A stretch of 57,824 nucleotides of DNA from Pararhodobacter sp. (GTDB lineage: Bacteria; Pseudomonadota; Alphaproteobacteria; Rhodobacterales; Rhodobacteraceae), in contig JAFIEG010000021.1 in assembly GCA_020832665.1 (NCBI GenBank), forward strand, positions 1 to 57,824. Reading direction: 5' to 3'. A program made the translations under genes and the position numbers. Below the pieces are notes generated by a model. It saw nothing but the letters and a program-made list of their open reading frames with translations, was not told where the DNA came from and did not search any database. Position 1 is the first letter of the stretch; every line of letters starts with the position of its first letter. Of the stretch, positions 34,324 through 42,304 are shown in pieces.

Positions 34324-35337
34324 TCAGTTTTCGCGAGCGATTTCGGGGATTTCGACCCCCTGCTCTTCGTAATAACGCAGTGCGCCAGCATGAAGCGGCA
34401 TGTTGAATGCGCTCAGCGCAGTGTCGAGCGTGATCGATCCGAACGCCGGCCCCTGCGCGTGCAGATCGGCGATATTGTCCCAAAATGCAGCGGTGGCCGC
34501 ATAGACAAGCTCATCGGGCAGATCGGTGCGGACGCCGACACCGATCCAGGCGCCCACGCTAAGCACCGGCTCGTCATTGACGAGATTCCCGCCATACAGG
34601 GCAGGGTCGATCAGTTCGCGAGTGCGACCGGGAACGCCCATGGCCGCCTGAACGCCAGGCTTGTCGAAATCAGCATCTTCCAGCGAAATCAGCCTCAGCT
34701 CGTTGGTCAGCGCCATCTGTTGAACGAAGGCACCGGGAACGAGTGAAGGGAAAATCAACACATCGATGCGCCGATCCTGAAAACCCTGCTGTGCTGCCTC
34801 GAACCCCATATTGGCCACTGAGAAGTCTTCTCCAGCCGTGAAGCCCGTCGCGCCTTCGACGATTGCTCGGGTAAATTCCGTTGCGCCACCGGATGGCGGC
34901 CCGAGAAACACTGTTCTTCCGGCAATGTCATCAAAGGATTCGATGCCTGAATCCGCATAGACCAGCGCATGCCAGGCCCCCACGGGAAAATTGAAGATGC
35001 CACGCAGGCGCTCGGCCAGTTCGGGGGCATCCGGCACCGTGGCGTACATCGCCGTGCCCTGGGTCATGTGGTGATAGAGGATCGTGGACATCATGAAGAA
35101 GTCGGTCTCGCCCATTGCCGCCGAAAGCATATGCTGCGCGGCCGATCCTGTGGCGTTCACCTGGACTTCAACGTCCGGGACATGCCGGTTGATCGCCTGT
35201 GCGAAGCCCGAGGTGATCGTGTAGATCGTTCCACCTGGTTCGAGCGTTCCCATCCTGTAGAAATCTTGCGCATTCGCTGCGATTGGCGAGCCGACGACAA
35301 CGGCGGCGGCAATGGCGCATTTGAGTCTGTATAGCAT
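34324..35337 (-). CDS. TAXI family TRAP transporter solute-binding protein
   Basis: The 337-residue protein starts with a signal peptide (MLYRLKCAIAAAVVVGSPIA, cleavage after ANA) and has the TAXI fold: YRMGTLEPGGTIYTITSGFA, VQVNATGSAAQHMLSAAMGE, GRTVFLGPPSGGATEFTRAI. It captures a small, probably acidic, solute in the periplasm for the permease at 31502. It is the first gene of the operon. Ligands of TAXI proteins are mostly unknown. Confidence 0.88.
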   Translation of the reverse strand: MLYRLKCAIAAAVVVGSPIAANAQDFYRMGTLEPGGTIYTITSGFAQAINRHVPDVEVQVNATGSAAQHMLSAAMGETDFFMMSTILYHHMTQGTAMYATVPDAPELAERLRGIFNFPVGAWHALVYADSGIESFDDIAGRTVFLGPPSGGATEFTRAIVEGATGFTAGEDFSVANMGFEAAQQGFQDRRIDVLIFPSLVPGAFVQQMALTNELRLISLEDADFDKPGVQAAMGVPGRTRELIDPALYGGNLVNDEPVLSVGAWIGVGVRTDLPDELVYAATAAFWDNIADLHAQGPAFGSITLDTALSAFNMPLHAGALRYYEEQGVEIPEIAREN

Positions 35338-35433
35338 TTCCTTACTCCCTGCTGTCGGTCTGGTGGGGCTTCAGCCCTCATCGACTTCGCCGAGTTCCGT
35401 GCTCAATGCTCGGCCCTCTAATCATGCATCTTT

Positions 35434-35451
35434 CATTTGCATTTGCAAATG
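35434..35451. promoter_or_regulatory. CATTTG repeat/palindrome upstream of TAXI-TRAP operon
   Basis: CATTTG (35434-35439) is followed directly by the 12-bp palindrome CATTTGCAAATG. It lies about 100 bases upstream of the binding-protein start and is a candidate operator for the operon's own MarR regulator. Confidence 0.45.
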
Positions 35452-35764
35452 TTTTTTCAAGTTTTTGCAATCGTGACCGAGCCGGAACCTCAGGCATTGC
35501 CTGAAAGGCAGCCCCGCTCTCGCGTCTGGCACTGTCGAACCGCGCCTGTCTTGACCACATCGCCCGCCTTGCTGGCCTTGCGCCACGGCTGATCGTGATG
35601 GGCAGGGGGGCTCTACAACCCCTGGTCGGCTGGCAGGCTCTGGGCCGCGCCATGGGGCACGATCTCGGGCCGGGAAATGCCCGGCCGCCTGCCAGCGCAA
35701 GCCGAAGCTGTGCTGCGGGTAGTGTTCATCCCGAAGCCACCCCCAAACACAGCGAAATGAGATA
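35452..35764. other. Intergenic region without recognisable gene
   Basis: About 310 bases separate the TAXI operator region from the YtoQ gene. Short open frames exist on both strands but none carries a recognisable motif or a ribosome-binding site. I see no repeats here. Confidence 0.4.
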
Positions 35765-36211
35765 TCAGGGCAGCGCGCCGGTCAAAACATACCGCAAGAT
35801 CTGGACTACCTGTTCCGGGCGTTCCGCAACAGCAAGGGCCGCCGCATCAATCTCTTTCAGAGCATGCTGATGCTCAGGTCCGTGCAGCACGATCAGCGAT
35901 TTTCCCAATGCGGATGCGGCACCGGCATCAAAGGCGGCATTCCATTGCCGGTATTTCTCGCCAAAGCGGACAACCACCACATCGGCCTGGCTGATACCGC
36001 GCCGAGTTCGGATTGCATTGAGCTTGGCGCCCTTGTGGTCGTGCCAGAACTTGTTGTCTTCTTGTCCAAGGATCGCCACACCACAATCGTCGCTTGCATC
36101 GTGATCGGTTTCCGGGCCGTCAAAGCTGACATCCAGATCGCGTGCACCATCGATGATCTGGACACGCCAATCGGTATGAATCTCGCCAGAGAGATAGACC
36201 TTCAACGTCAT
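35765..36211 (-). CDS. YtoQ family protein
   Basis: The 148-residue protein begins MTLKVYLSGEIHTDWRVQI, then FDGPETDHDASDDCGVAILG and the block KGAKLNAIRTRRGISQADVV, RFGEKYRQWNAAFDAGAASA. These are hallmarks of YtoQ, related in fold to nucleoside 2-deoxyribosyltransferases. E-K-Y-R-Q-W-N-A-A-F-D-A-G is the most conserved stretch. The function is not known. It stands alone between intergenic regions. Confidence 0.85.
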   Translation of the reverse strand: MTLKVYLSGEIHTDWRVQIIDGARDLDVSFDGPETDHDASDDCGVAILGQEDNKFWHDHKGAKLNAIRTRRGISQADVVVVRFGEKYRQWNAAFDAGAASALGKSLIVLHGPEHQHALKEIDAAALAVAERPEQVVQILRYVLTGALP

Positions 36212-36481
36212 GTCGGCTTTCCTTGTGGATCCGGTTTCGCGGATATGACTACTGCGGCGCGCCATGGACATGCAACCGCCCGGAGAGGCCGGCGGTGCCG
36301 CTGCATCAAGCAGGAAGCCATGACTTTCCGGCAGGATCCGCCGCCCGCAAGCCATCAACTTCTGCAAGCCCCTCGGCACCGGCAACTCCTTGACCAGGAA
36401 ATGCCCTCAGATGCACAACTTGTCGCTCATGCGCAGACGTTGCCCACCATTTGCAACCGCACCGGTTCCGATCGGGCAAGC
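36212..36481. other. Intergenic region without recognisable gene
   Basis: About 270 bases between the YtoQ gene and the terminator of the following operon (36482-36536). I see no gene or repeat in it. Confidence 0.4.
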
Positions 36482-36536
36482 GGGCCGGGCAATGCGCGCG
36501 CTTTGGCCTCCGGGGTCCAATGCGCTTGCCCGGCCC
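36482..36536 (-). terminator. Inverted repeat after the seven-gene operon
   Basis: GGGCCGGGCAA (36482-36492) and TTGCCCGGCCC (36526-36536) are a perfect 11-bp inverted repeat with a 33-base loop, 7 bases after the stop of the last gene. A run of T is lacking, so it may act as an mRNA-stabilising or Rho-linked hairpin. Confidence 0.5.
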
Positions 36537-36543
36537 CTGCGTT

Positions 36544-37290
36544 TCAGTGGTGGCTAAGCAGTGAACCGAATCCCTGAATCTTGTCATCGATCCCGTTTTG
36601 GCGCAGCGCCCACCAATAAGTCGCCGTGTTGATCGCGATCACGGGCTTGTCGAGCCAGAATTCGGCAATGCCGGCGACGCGCGCCATCGCCAGATTCGTA
36701 CCGACCTGCACGATCGCCTCGACTGATGGGTCGTTCAACTCGATGATCGCGTCGCGCAAGGTCTGCTCGGATTCATGCGCGATCAGCATGGGGCTTTGGC
36801 ATTTCAGCCCCTTGATCGCCGCCACTTCGAAACCGCAATCGGTGAAGAATCGATTCACCTGGGCGTCGCCCACGGGCATGTAGGGCGTGATCACCGCGAT
36901 GCGCTTGATGTCGCCGAACTTGCGCAAGGCGGCCTGGCACGCGTCCGACCCCATCGCCACCTTGACACCGGCACGCGCTTCCACGCGTTTTTCCAGCTCG
37001 ACCGAACCTTCCAACCCGTCCCAGAAGGTCTCGGCCGACATGCCCATGACAAGGTAGTCGGGGCTGCAGGTCATGACGCTGTCGACCGACTCCATCAGGC
37101 TTTCGCGGATGTCGTCCATCAGCTTGTTGAAATCCTCGTCGCTGTGGACGGGATTGTCCGGGATCCGGATGCGCGAGAAATGGTTGGTCACGCCGACGGG
37201 ACGCATCGCGTCGAACTCGGGCTGAACCGAGGTATTCGTGGATGGGGCAATGACCCCGAATTTCCTGCGATAGCCAAGTGAATCGGTCAT
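36544..37290 (-). CDS. Maleate isomerase/arylmalonate decarboxylase-family protein lacking both active-site cysteines
   Basis: The 248-residue protein belongs to the Asp/Glu racemase superfamily: FGVIAPSTNTSVQPEFDAMR, VITPYMPVGDAQVNRFFTDC, and the closing W-L-D-K-P-V-IAINTATYWWALRQNG. In maleate isomerases two Cys face each other in the site. Here the first position lies in LVMGMSAETF (Ser) and the second in IVQVGTNLAMAR (Val/Gly), so neither is present, unlike the paralogue at 40044. It may be a decarboxylase-like or non-catalytic member, or use another chemistry. It is coupled by ATGA to the hydrolase upstream. Confidence 0.78.
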   Translation of the reverse strand: MTDSLGYRRKFGVIAPSTNTSVQPEFDAMRPVGVTNHFSRIRIPDNPVHSDEDFNKLMDDIRESLMESVDSVMTCSPDYLVMGMSAETFWDGLEGSVELEKRVEARAGVKVAMGSDACQAALRKFGDIKRIAVITPYMPVGDAQVNRFFTDCGFEVAAIKGLKCQSPMLIAHESEQTLRDAIIELNDPSVEAIVQVGTNLAMARVAGIAEFWLDKPVIAINTATYWWALRQNGIDDKIQGFGSLLSHH

Positions 37291-37928
37291 TGGAACCTCC
37301 TATTTTGCGCAAGTTCTTCCGTCGCGGCGAGGAATTCGTCGCGCGTCATCAGGTCGGCGTATTTCTGCCCCATGTCGAATAGATTGGCCTCATGCGGCCC
37401 GCTCGCGCGGTCACCCACACAATCGGTGACCACGATGGTTCGCAGGTTGTGGCTCACCCCGTCGACCACGGTGGCGCGCACGCATCCGGATGTGGTGCAT
37501 CCCGCGACAACAAGTGTGTCGACCTGGTGCCAGGTCAGCCAACTCATCAGTTCGGTTTCGAAAAAGGCCGAAGCCTGGGTCTTTCGAATCACCAGTTCGC
37601 CCTTGCGCGGGGTGAGCGGCGCCAGGATCTGACTGATCGGCGCGTTCTCGGTCAAGGTCAGCAGGCGCGGGCATTTACGTGCAAAGGCCCCGGCATCCGA
37701 ACCGTCTTCGCCATAGACCACGCGGGTATGGGCGATCGGCCAGCGGCGTTCACGAAAGGCCGTGAGCAACGGCAGACTGGCATCGGCCGCGTTGCGAATA
37801 TTGCCGCCCCCGAAATGGGCCGGGTCCACAAACCCTTCGACAAAATCGACCAGGATCAGCGCCGGGTGCTTTCCCAGGCCGACATCGCCAGCAAATCCCT
37901 GCCGTTCATAGATATCCAGTTCATTCAT
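37287..37928 (-). CDS. Cysteine hydrolase (isochorismatase family), maleamate amidase/N-carbamoylsarcosine amidase-like
   Basis: The 213-residue protein has the triad of the family: Asp28 (LILVDF), Lys116 (VIRKTQASAFF) and Cys149 in CTTSGCVRATVVD. The CTTSGCVRAT form is that of N-carbamoylsarcosine amidase and the maleamate amidase NicF rather than of isochorismatase. It should release ammonia from an amide such as a maleamate. It overlaps its neighbours on both sides by 4 bases. A paralogue lies at 52933-53562. Confidence 0.85.
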   Translation of the reverse strand: MNELDIYERQGFAGDVGLGKHPALILVDFVEGFVDPAHFGGGNIRNAADASLPLLTAFRERRWPIAHTRVVYGEDGSDAGAFARKCPRLLTLTENAPISQILAPLTPRKGELVIRKTQASAFFETELMSWLTWHQVDTLVVAGCTTSGCVRATVVDGVSHNLRTIVVTDCVGDRASGPHEANLFDMGQKYADLMTRDEFLAATEELAQNRRFQ

Positions 37929-39121
37929 TCCACACCTTCGAGATCGCGCAGCGACTGGATGAGCGACGAACGCATCACATAGGCCCTGTGCTTTTCGGGG
38001 TCTGCCACGGTGGCGCGCAACTCGTCATGATAGACCCGGCGCGCCTCGGGGTCGCGTTCGTTCAGGATGGACCGGTTGCGCAAGGCCTGGGCCTGCACCG
38101 TTTCCACCGCGACCTTGCGGCGCTGGCGTTCGTAGCGGCCCATCAGCGACAAGGGTGCGCCGCGCCATACCTGGGTCAGTTTCTCGGCCAGGTTCATGGC
38201 ATCGTGAATCCCGCCATTCATGCCCATGCCGCCCAGCGGGTTGTTCAGATGGGCGGCATCCCCGGCCAGAAATACACGGCCGACGACATATTGTTCCGCC
38301 ACCTTTTCATGAACGCGGTAATCGACACAATGCACCACCTCATAGGGTTCTGCCTTTGGAAACACTGCCTGAAGCCGCTCTTCGACACGCGCCGGAGCCT
38401 TCATCTGTTCGGGGGTCTCATTCGGGTCGGTCGGCAGCAGAACGCGCCATAGCGAGGGCGTGCGCAGCAGCACCACCCATTCCTCGGGATCGCTGATATA
38501 GGCGATGTTCGACAGATCCTCGAACGCATCCTGAAAGGGAAAGGTGGTGGACATCGACAGGAATATCTCGGGAATGGTCATGCCCTCGAACGTGATGCCA
38601 AGCGCCTTGCGGATGTTGCTGCGCGCACCGTCGGCGCTGATCAAGTAGCGGCCCCGCATCTGCTCTCGTGAACCGTCTTCGCGCTCGACGGTCAGGGTGA
38701 CGCCGCTGTCGTCTTGCGCCACATCCACCGCGCGCGCGCCGAAAACCACATCAGCATCGGGATGCGCCCTGAGCCAGTCGCGCAGCAACAGCGAAAGTTT
38801 CCATTGTTCGCACTGCAGCCGGTAGGGGTGGTTGGTTTCGTCCTTCAGCAGCGAAAGGTCAAAGGTGGCGATGACCCCCTCGCGCCGGTCGCGAAACTGC
38901 CACTGCGGGCAGATCAGGCCCTGTTCCACGCATTTCCGGCCGATCCCGAAGCGATCGAGCATGTCCAGCGTCGGTGGATGAAAGGTCGAGGCGCGCAGAT
39001 CGGTCGGCACGTCCTTGTGTGCATCGATGATGGTGACGGGGATGCCCTCATCCGCCAGATAGGCGGCGGCGGTCATGCCCACGGGCCCCGCCCCCACGAT
39101 CAGAACTCGCGCCTCGGTCAT
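37925..39121 (-). CDS. FAD-dependent monooxygenase (aromatic hydroxylase type)
   Basis: The 398-residue protein has GxGxxG in VLIVGAGPVGMTAAAYLADE, the middle DG motif YLISADGARSNIRKALG, and the FAD-binding GD motif RVFLAGDAAHLNNPLGGMGM followed by NGGIHDAMNLAEKL. This is the flavin aromatic hydroxylase family (PHBH, MhpA, PheA). It would use NAD(P)H and O2 to hydroxylate or open a ring. The start at 39121 was chosen because AGGAG lies about 10 bases upstream. With maleamate-amidase and isomerase neighbours it may act on an N-heterocycle, as NicC does. Confidence 0.83.
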   Translation of the reverse strand: MTEARVLIVGAGPVGMTAAAYLADEGIPVTIIDAHKDVPTDLRASTFHPPTLDMLDRFGIGRKCVEQGLICPQWQFRDRREGVIATFDLSLLKDETNHPYRLQCEQWKLSLLLRDWLRAHPDADVVFGARAVDVAQDDSGVTLTVEREDGSREQMRGRYLISADGARSNIRKALGITFEGMTIPEIFLSMSTTFPFQDAFEDLSNIAYISDPEEWVVLLRTPSLWRVLLPTDPNETPEQMKAPARVEERLQAVFPKAEPYEVVHCVDYRVHEKVAEQYVVGRVFLAGDAAHLNNPLGGMGMNGGIHDAMNLAEKLTQVWRGAPLSLMGRYERQRRKVAVETVQAQALRNRSILNERDPEARRVYHDELRATVADPEKHRAYVMRSSLIQSLRDLEGVE

Positions 39122-39210
39122 AACCTTCGTTCTCCTGTCATTCTTTTCGTTCAAGACCATCGACGCCAGCGCGGCTGGCCCCTGACGGGTGCGATTGCGT
39201 CCGGTGCCGG

Positions 39211-40047
39211 CTACATGATCGCCGGTTTGTCCACGGAAGGGCTTTTCGCCTTTTCTGCGGCTTCGCCCGGCGGCAGGTTTTCATCCCACAGGCGGGCAAT
39301 AAAGCGGCCGCCGCTCGAACCGTTCGATTCATCGGCGCAAAGCCAGCGGATGGCGCGGCGCATCACCGCGGCGGGCAGCAGGCCGCCATCGGCGCCGCGC
39401 TTGTTCACGCTGTCGGGCAGCAGCGCCGTATCGGCTGCGCCGCCGGGCAGATAGACCAGAATGTCAACTCCGGTCCCGGCCAGATCCTGCGCCCAGACGC
39501 GCGAGGCCGCCTCAAGCCCCGCCTTGGACGGGCCATAGGGCGCATAGCCGCGCCGCACCATGGTCTGGTCGCTGGTCGAGATATTGATGATCTTGCCAAA
39601 ACCGCGCCCGATCATCCCCGGCGTGACCGCCGCGGCCATGTTGAAGGCGCCGTTGAGGTTGATGTCGACGATCTCTCGCCAGATCGCCGGGTCAGTTTCC
39701 CAGAACTTCGTGGGCTCGGTATTGAAGGTCTCGGACACAAGGCGCATGCCACGCCCGGCATTGTTCACCAGCACATCCACCGCGCCGAAGGCAGCCTCGG
39801 CCTCAGCGACGACGCGGGCGCAATCGGCGGGATCGCGCACATCCGCCTGAACGGCGATGGCCCGGTCATTGCCCGACAGCTTCTTGGCCTCGGCCAGCGT
39901 CTGGTCCAGCTCATCGCTGGCGCGCGCGCCGGTAATAACCACGCAGGCGCCGGCAGCGGCCAGTTCAAGCGCCATCTCCCGGCCCAGCCCACGGCCGCCG
40001 CCGGTAATGACCACCACCCTGCCCTGCAACGAAGGAAAATCGCTCAT
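39211..40047 (-). CDS. Short-chain dehydrogenase/reductase
   Basis: The 278-residue protein has TGGGRGLG near residue 15 for cofactor binding, VLVNNAGRGM, and the catalytic Ser and Tyr-x3-Lys in NISTSDQTMVRRGYAPYGPSK. Cofactor preference is not clear. The start (40047) overlaps the stop of the isomerase-like gene by four bases. It should interconvert an alcohol and a ketone or aldehyde in the operon's pathway, together with the ALDH. Confidence 0.86.
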   Translation of the reverse strand: MSDFPSLQGRVVVITGGGRGLGREMALELAAAGACVVITGARASDELDQTLAEAKKLSGNDRAIAVQADVRDPADCARVVAEAEAAFGAVDVLVNNAGRGMRLVSETFNTEPTKFWETDPAIWREIVDINLNGAFNMAAAVTPGMIGRGFGKIINISTSDQTMVRRGYAPYGPSKAGLEAASRVWAQDLAGTGVDILVYLPGGAADTALLPDSVNKRGADGGLLPAAVMRRAIRWLCADESNGSSGGRFIARLWDENLPPGEAAEKAKSPSVDKPAIM

Positions 40048-40802
40048 GCCGTCACCGCCTTTCCCGCCCTGAACAACCGCCCGCCGCCGGGCACCGCATC
40101 GGCAATGCCCGCCCGCCGCATCGCGTGCCACAGCGTTGCCGTGTTCGACGAGATCACCGGCAACCCGGTTTCCTTTTCCAGCGTGTCGATCAACGGCAGC
40201 GAGGGAAAATCAGTGCAAGTGATCAAGAGCGCCTGCTCGTCACCGCCCAGAACGCTTTTTGCGTGTTCGCACACGCGCTCAAGCGGGGTTTCGGCGATGC
40301 GCGGAAAATCCTGCGGCCCGGCTGCACCGATGCCCAGGCCACTGATCGCGCTCACCCGGATGCCGTGGGCCAGCAGGAACTCGGCCTCGTGATCGTTGAG
40401 TGCCTGGTGATAGGGCGTCGCCACGGCGACGCGGCTCACATCCAGCGCCTTGAGCGCTGCGATGATCGCGGCTGCGGTGGTCACGCAATCCACCCCGCTG
40501 CGCGCGCTCATCTGCTCGGGTATGCTGGCGGCGGGAATGGCAATCGACCCGGCGGTGCAGGCATAGGCCACGACATCGGGGCGGGCCGGCGCCAGAAGCG
40601 CGATCGCCTGATCCAGATCAGCCCAGAGCCGCGCGCGCCCCTCGGGCGACGTGGTATCGGAATGAAGCACCATGCGCGTGGTGTGAAAGCTCACCCCGTC
40701 GGGCATCAGGCGCGCCCATTCACTTTCGTTTACCGTGTTGGTCGGCGGCACGATCAGCCCCAGCCGGGCACGGGGGCCATAGCTTGACAGATGGCGCGTC
40801 AT
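40044..40802 (-). CDS. Maleate cis-trans isomerase-like protein (Asp/Glu racemase superfamily)
   Basis: The 252-residue protein begins GLIVPPTNTVNESEWARLMP, as in maleate isomerases, and carries both catalytic cysteines: VAYACTAGSIA and LLITCTDFPSLPLID. NTATLWHAMRRAG closes the fold. It could isomerise maleate or a substituted maleate to the fumarate form, or racemise a small acid. It is coupled by ATGA to the SDR downstream and ALDH upstream. The paralogue at 36544 has lost both cysteines. Confidence 0.82.
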   Translation of the reverse strand: MTRHLSSYGPRARLGLIVPPTNTVNESEWARLMPDGVSFHTTRMVLHSDTTSPEGRARLWADLDQAIALLAPARPDVVAYACTAGSIAIPAASIPEQMSARSGVDCVTTAAAIIAALKALDVSRVAVATPYHQALNDHEAEFLLAHGIRVSAISGLGIGAAGPQDFPRIAETPLERVCEHAKSVLGGDEQALLITCTDFPSLPLIDTLEKETGLPVISSNTATLWHAMRRAGIADAVPGGGRLFRAGKAVTA

Positions 40803-42304
40803 GACAATCTCCCCAATGCCGGGATCGGGCGCTCTTCCAGCGGCAGAATCACTGTCTTCTGTTCGGTATACATGGCCTCGCAGCCGCGCCCGCCCTCGCG
40901 GCCCAGGCCCGATTCCCTGTAGCCGCCGAAAGCCGAGCGCAGATCGCGCACCATCGGGGTGTTGATCCAGACCGTACCGGTGCGCATCGCCCCTGCAACC
41001 CGGTGGGCGCGGCCCAGGTTCCCGGTCCAGATATAACCGGCCAGCCCGAAGCGGCTGTCATTGGCCAGCGCAACGACCTCTTCCTCGCTGTCGAAAACCT
41101 GCAATGTGGCGAAGGGGGCAAAGATCTCTTCCTGGCAAAGCCGGGCGGCATTGTCGTTCACCAGCATGGCGGTGGGTTCGACAAAATTGCCCGCATCGAA
41201 GCCGGGATGCGGTTTGCCGCCGGCTAGAAGCCGCGCGCCCTCTTCCTGACCCACGGCAACATAATGCGCAATCCGCTCGCTCTGGGCGGCGTTGATCATG
41301 GGGCCCAGCTCGGTTTGCGGGTCCAGCGGATCACCAACGCGAATGGCGCAGGTGCGGGCGGTGAAGGCATCAATGAAACGCTCGGCGATGCCGCGCTGGA
41401 CAAATATCCGCGCGCCGGCAAGGCACATCTGGCCGTTATTGGCATAGACCCCCATCAGGGCACCATCCAGCGCGCGGTCGAAATCGCAATCGTCGAAAAT
41501 GATGTTCGCGGACTTGCCGCCAAGCTCCATCGCGCCGCCCTTGATGCCCCCTGCCAGCGCGCCCAGGATCGCGGCGCCCGTCTCGGTGCCGCCGGTGAAG
41601 GAAACCATATCGATCTGGGGATGCCCGCTCAACGCCGCGCCGGTGACATGGCCACGCCCGTTGACCAGGTTCACCTGCCCCGGTGGCAAGCCGCAACCCT
41701 GCATGATCTCGAACAAACGCGCCACCGTCAGCGGTGTCAGCTCGGATGGCTTGACCACGCAGCTGTTGCCAAAGGCCAGCGCCGACGCCAGCTTCATCGA
41801 AGTCAGCCCCAGCGGCACGTTCCACGGCCCGATCAGGGCGCAGACCCCCAGCGGCTCGCGCAGGACCATGGTCAGATAGCCGGGCTCCTGCGTGTAGACC
41901 TCGCCGGCGCTCTGGCCGATATACTCGGCGAAGAACCGAAAATTGTAGGCCGCGCGCGGAACATGCATGCCCCGCGTCTGGCGTATCGGAATGCCGGTGT
42001 TAATGGATTCCATCTCGGCAAGCTCATCGGCATGGGCCAGGATCGCATCGTGAATGCGCATCAGGACACGCTGGCGCTCGTCAACCGTGGCCTTGCGCCA
42101 CGGGCCGGTGTCGAAAGCGCGGCGCGCGGACATGACGGCGGCATCCACCTCAGCGGCGTCGGATTCGTGCAGCTGTGCAATGATCTCGCCCGTCGCCGGG
42201 TCGCGCACATCCAGAACCGCGCCACGCGGCGGCTCGAAGGCATCGTCAACGAAGCCCGAGACCACCCTCGGCTTGCCGGTCAGCGTGTCGCGAAGCGACC
42301 TCAT
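40799..42304 (-). CDS. Aldehyde dehydrogenase
   Basis: The 501-residue enzyme shows the NAD(P)-dependent ALDH pattern: PLGVCALIGPWNVPLGLTSM, VSFTGGTETGAAI, catalytic Glu in MELGGKSANIIF and catalytic Cys in NNGQMCLAGARIFV, with EEIFAPFATLQVF near the end. It would oxidise a semialdehyde to an acid. It is of normal length and overlaps both neighbours by four bases. The exact substrate is unknown; HpaE- and betaine-aldehyde-type enzymes share these motifs. Confidence 0.9.
   Translation of the reverse strand: MRSLRDTLTGKPRVVSGFVDDAFEPPRGAVLDVRDPATGEIIAQLHESDAAEVDAAVMSARRAFDTGPWRKATVDERQRVLMRIHDAILAHADELAEMESINTGIPIRQTRGMHVPRAAYNFRFFAEYIGQSAGEVYTQEPGYLTMVLREPLGVCALIGPWNVPLGLTSMKLASALAFGNSCVVKPSELTPLTVARLFEIMQGCGLPPGQVNLVNGRGHVTGAALSGHPQIDMVSFTGGTETGAAILGALAGGIKGGAMELGGKSANIIFDDCDFDRALDGALMGVYANNGQMCLAGARIFVQRGIAERFIDAFTARTCAIRVGDPLDPQTELGPMINAAQSERIAHYVAVGQEEGARLLAGGKPHPGFDAGNFVEPTAMLVNDNAARLCQEEIFAPFATLQVFDSEEEVVALANDSRFGLAGYIWTGNLGRAHRVAGAMRTGTVWINTPMVRDLRSAFGGYRESGLGREGGRGCEAMYTEQKTVILPLEERPIPALGRLS

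Noticed and set aside
36544-40802. Assignment of the operon as the nicotinate nic pathway
   Set aside because: NicAB hydroxylase, NicX dioxygenase and NicD deformylase are absent and one isomerase lacks both cysteines; similarity is at family level only.
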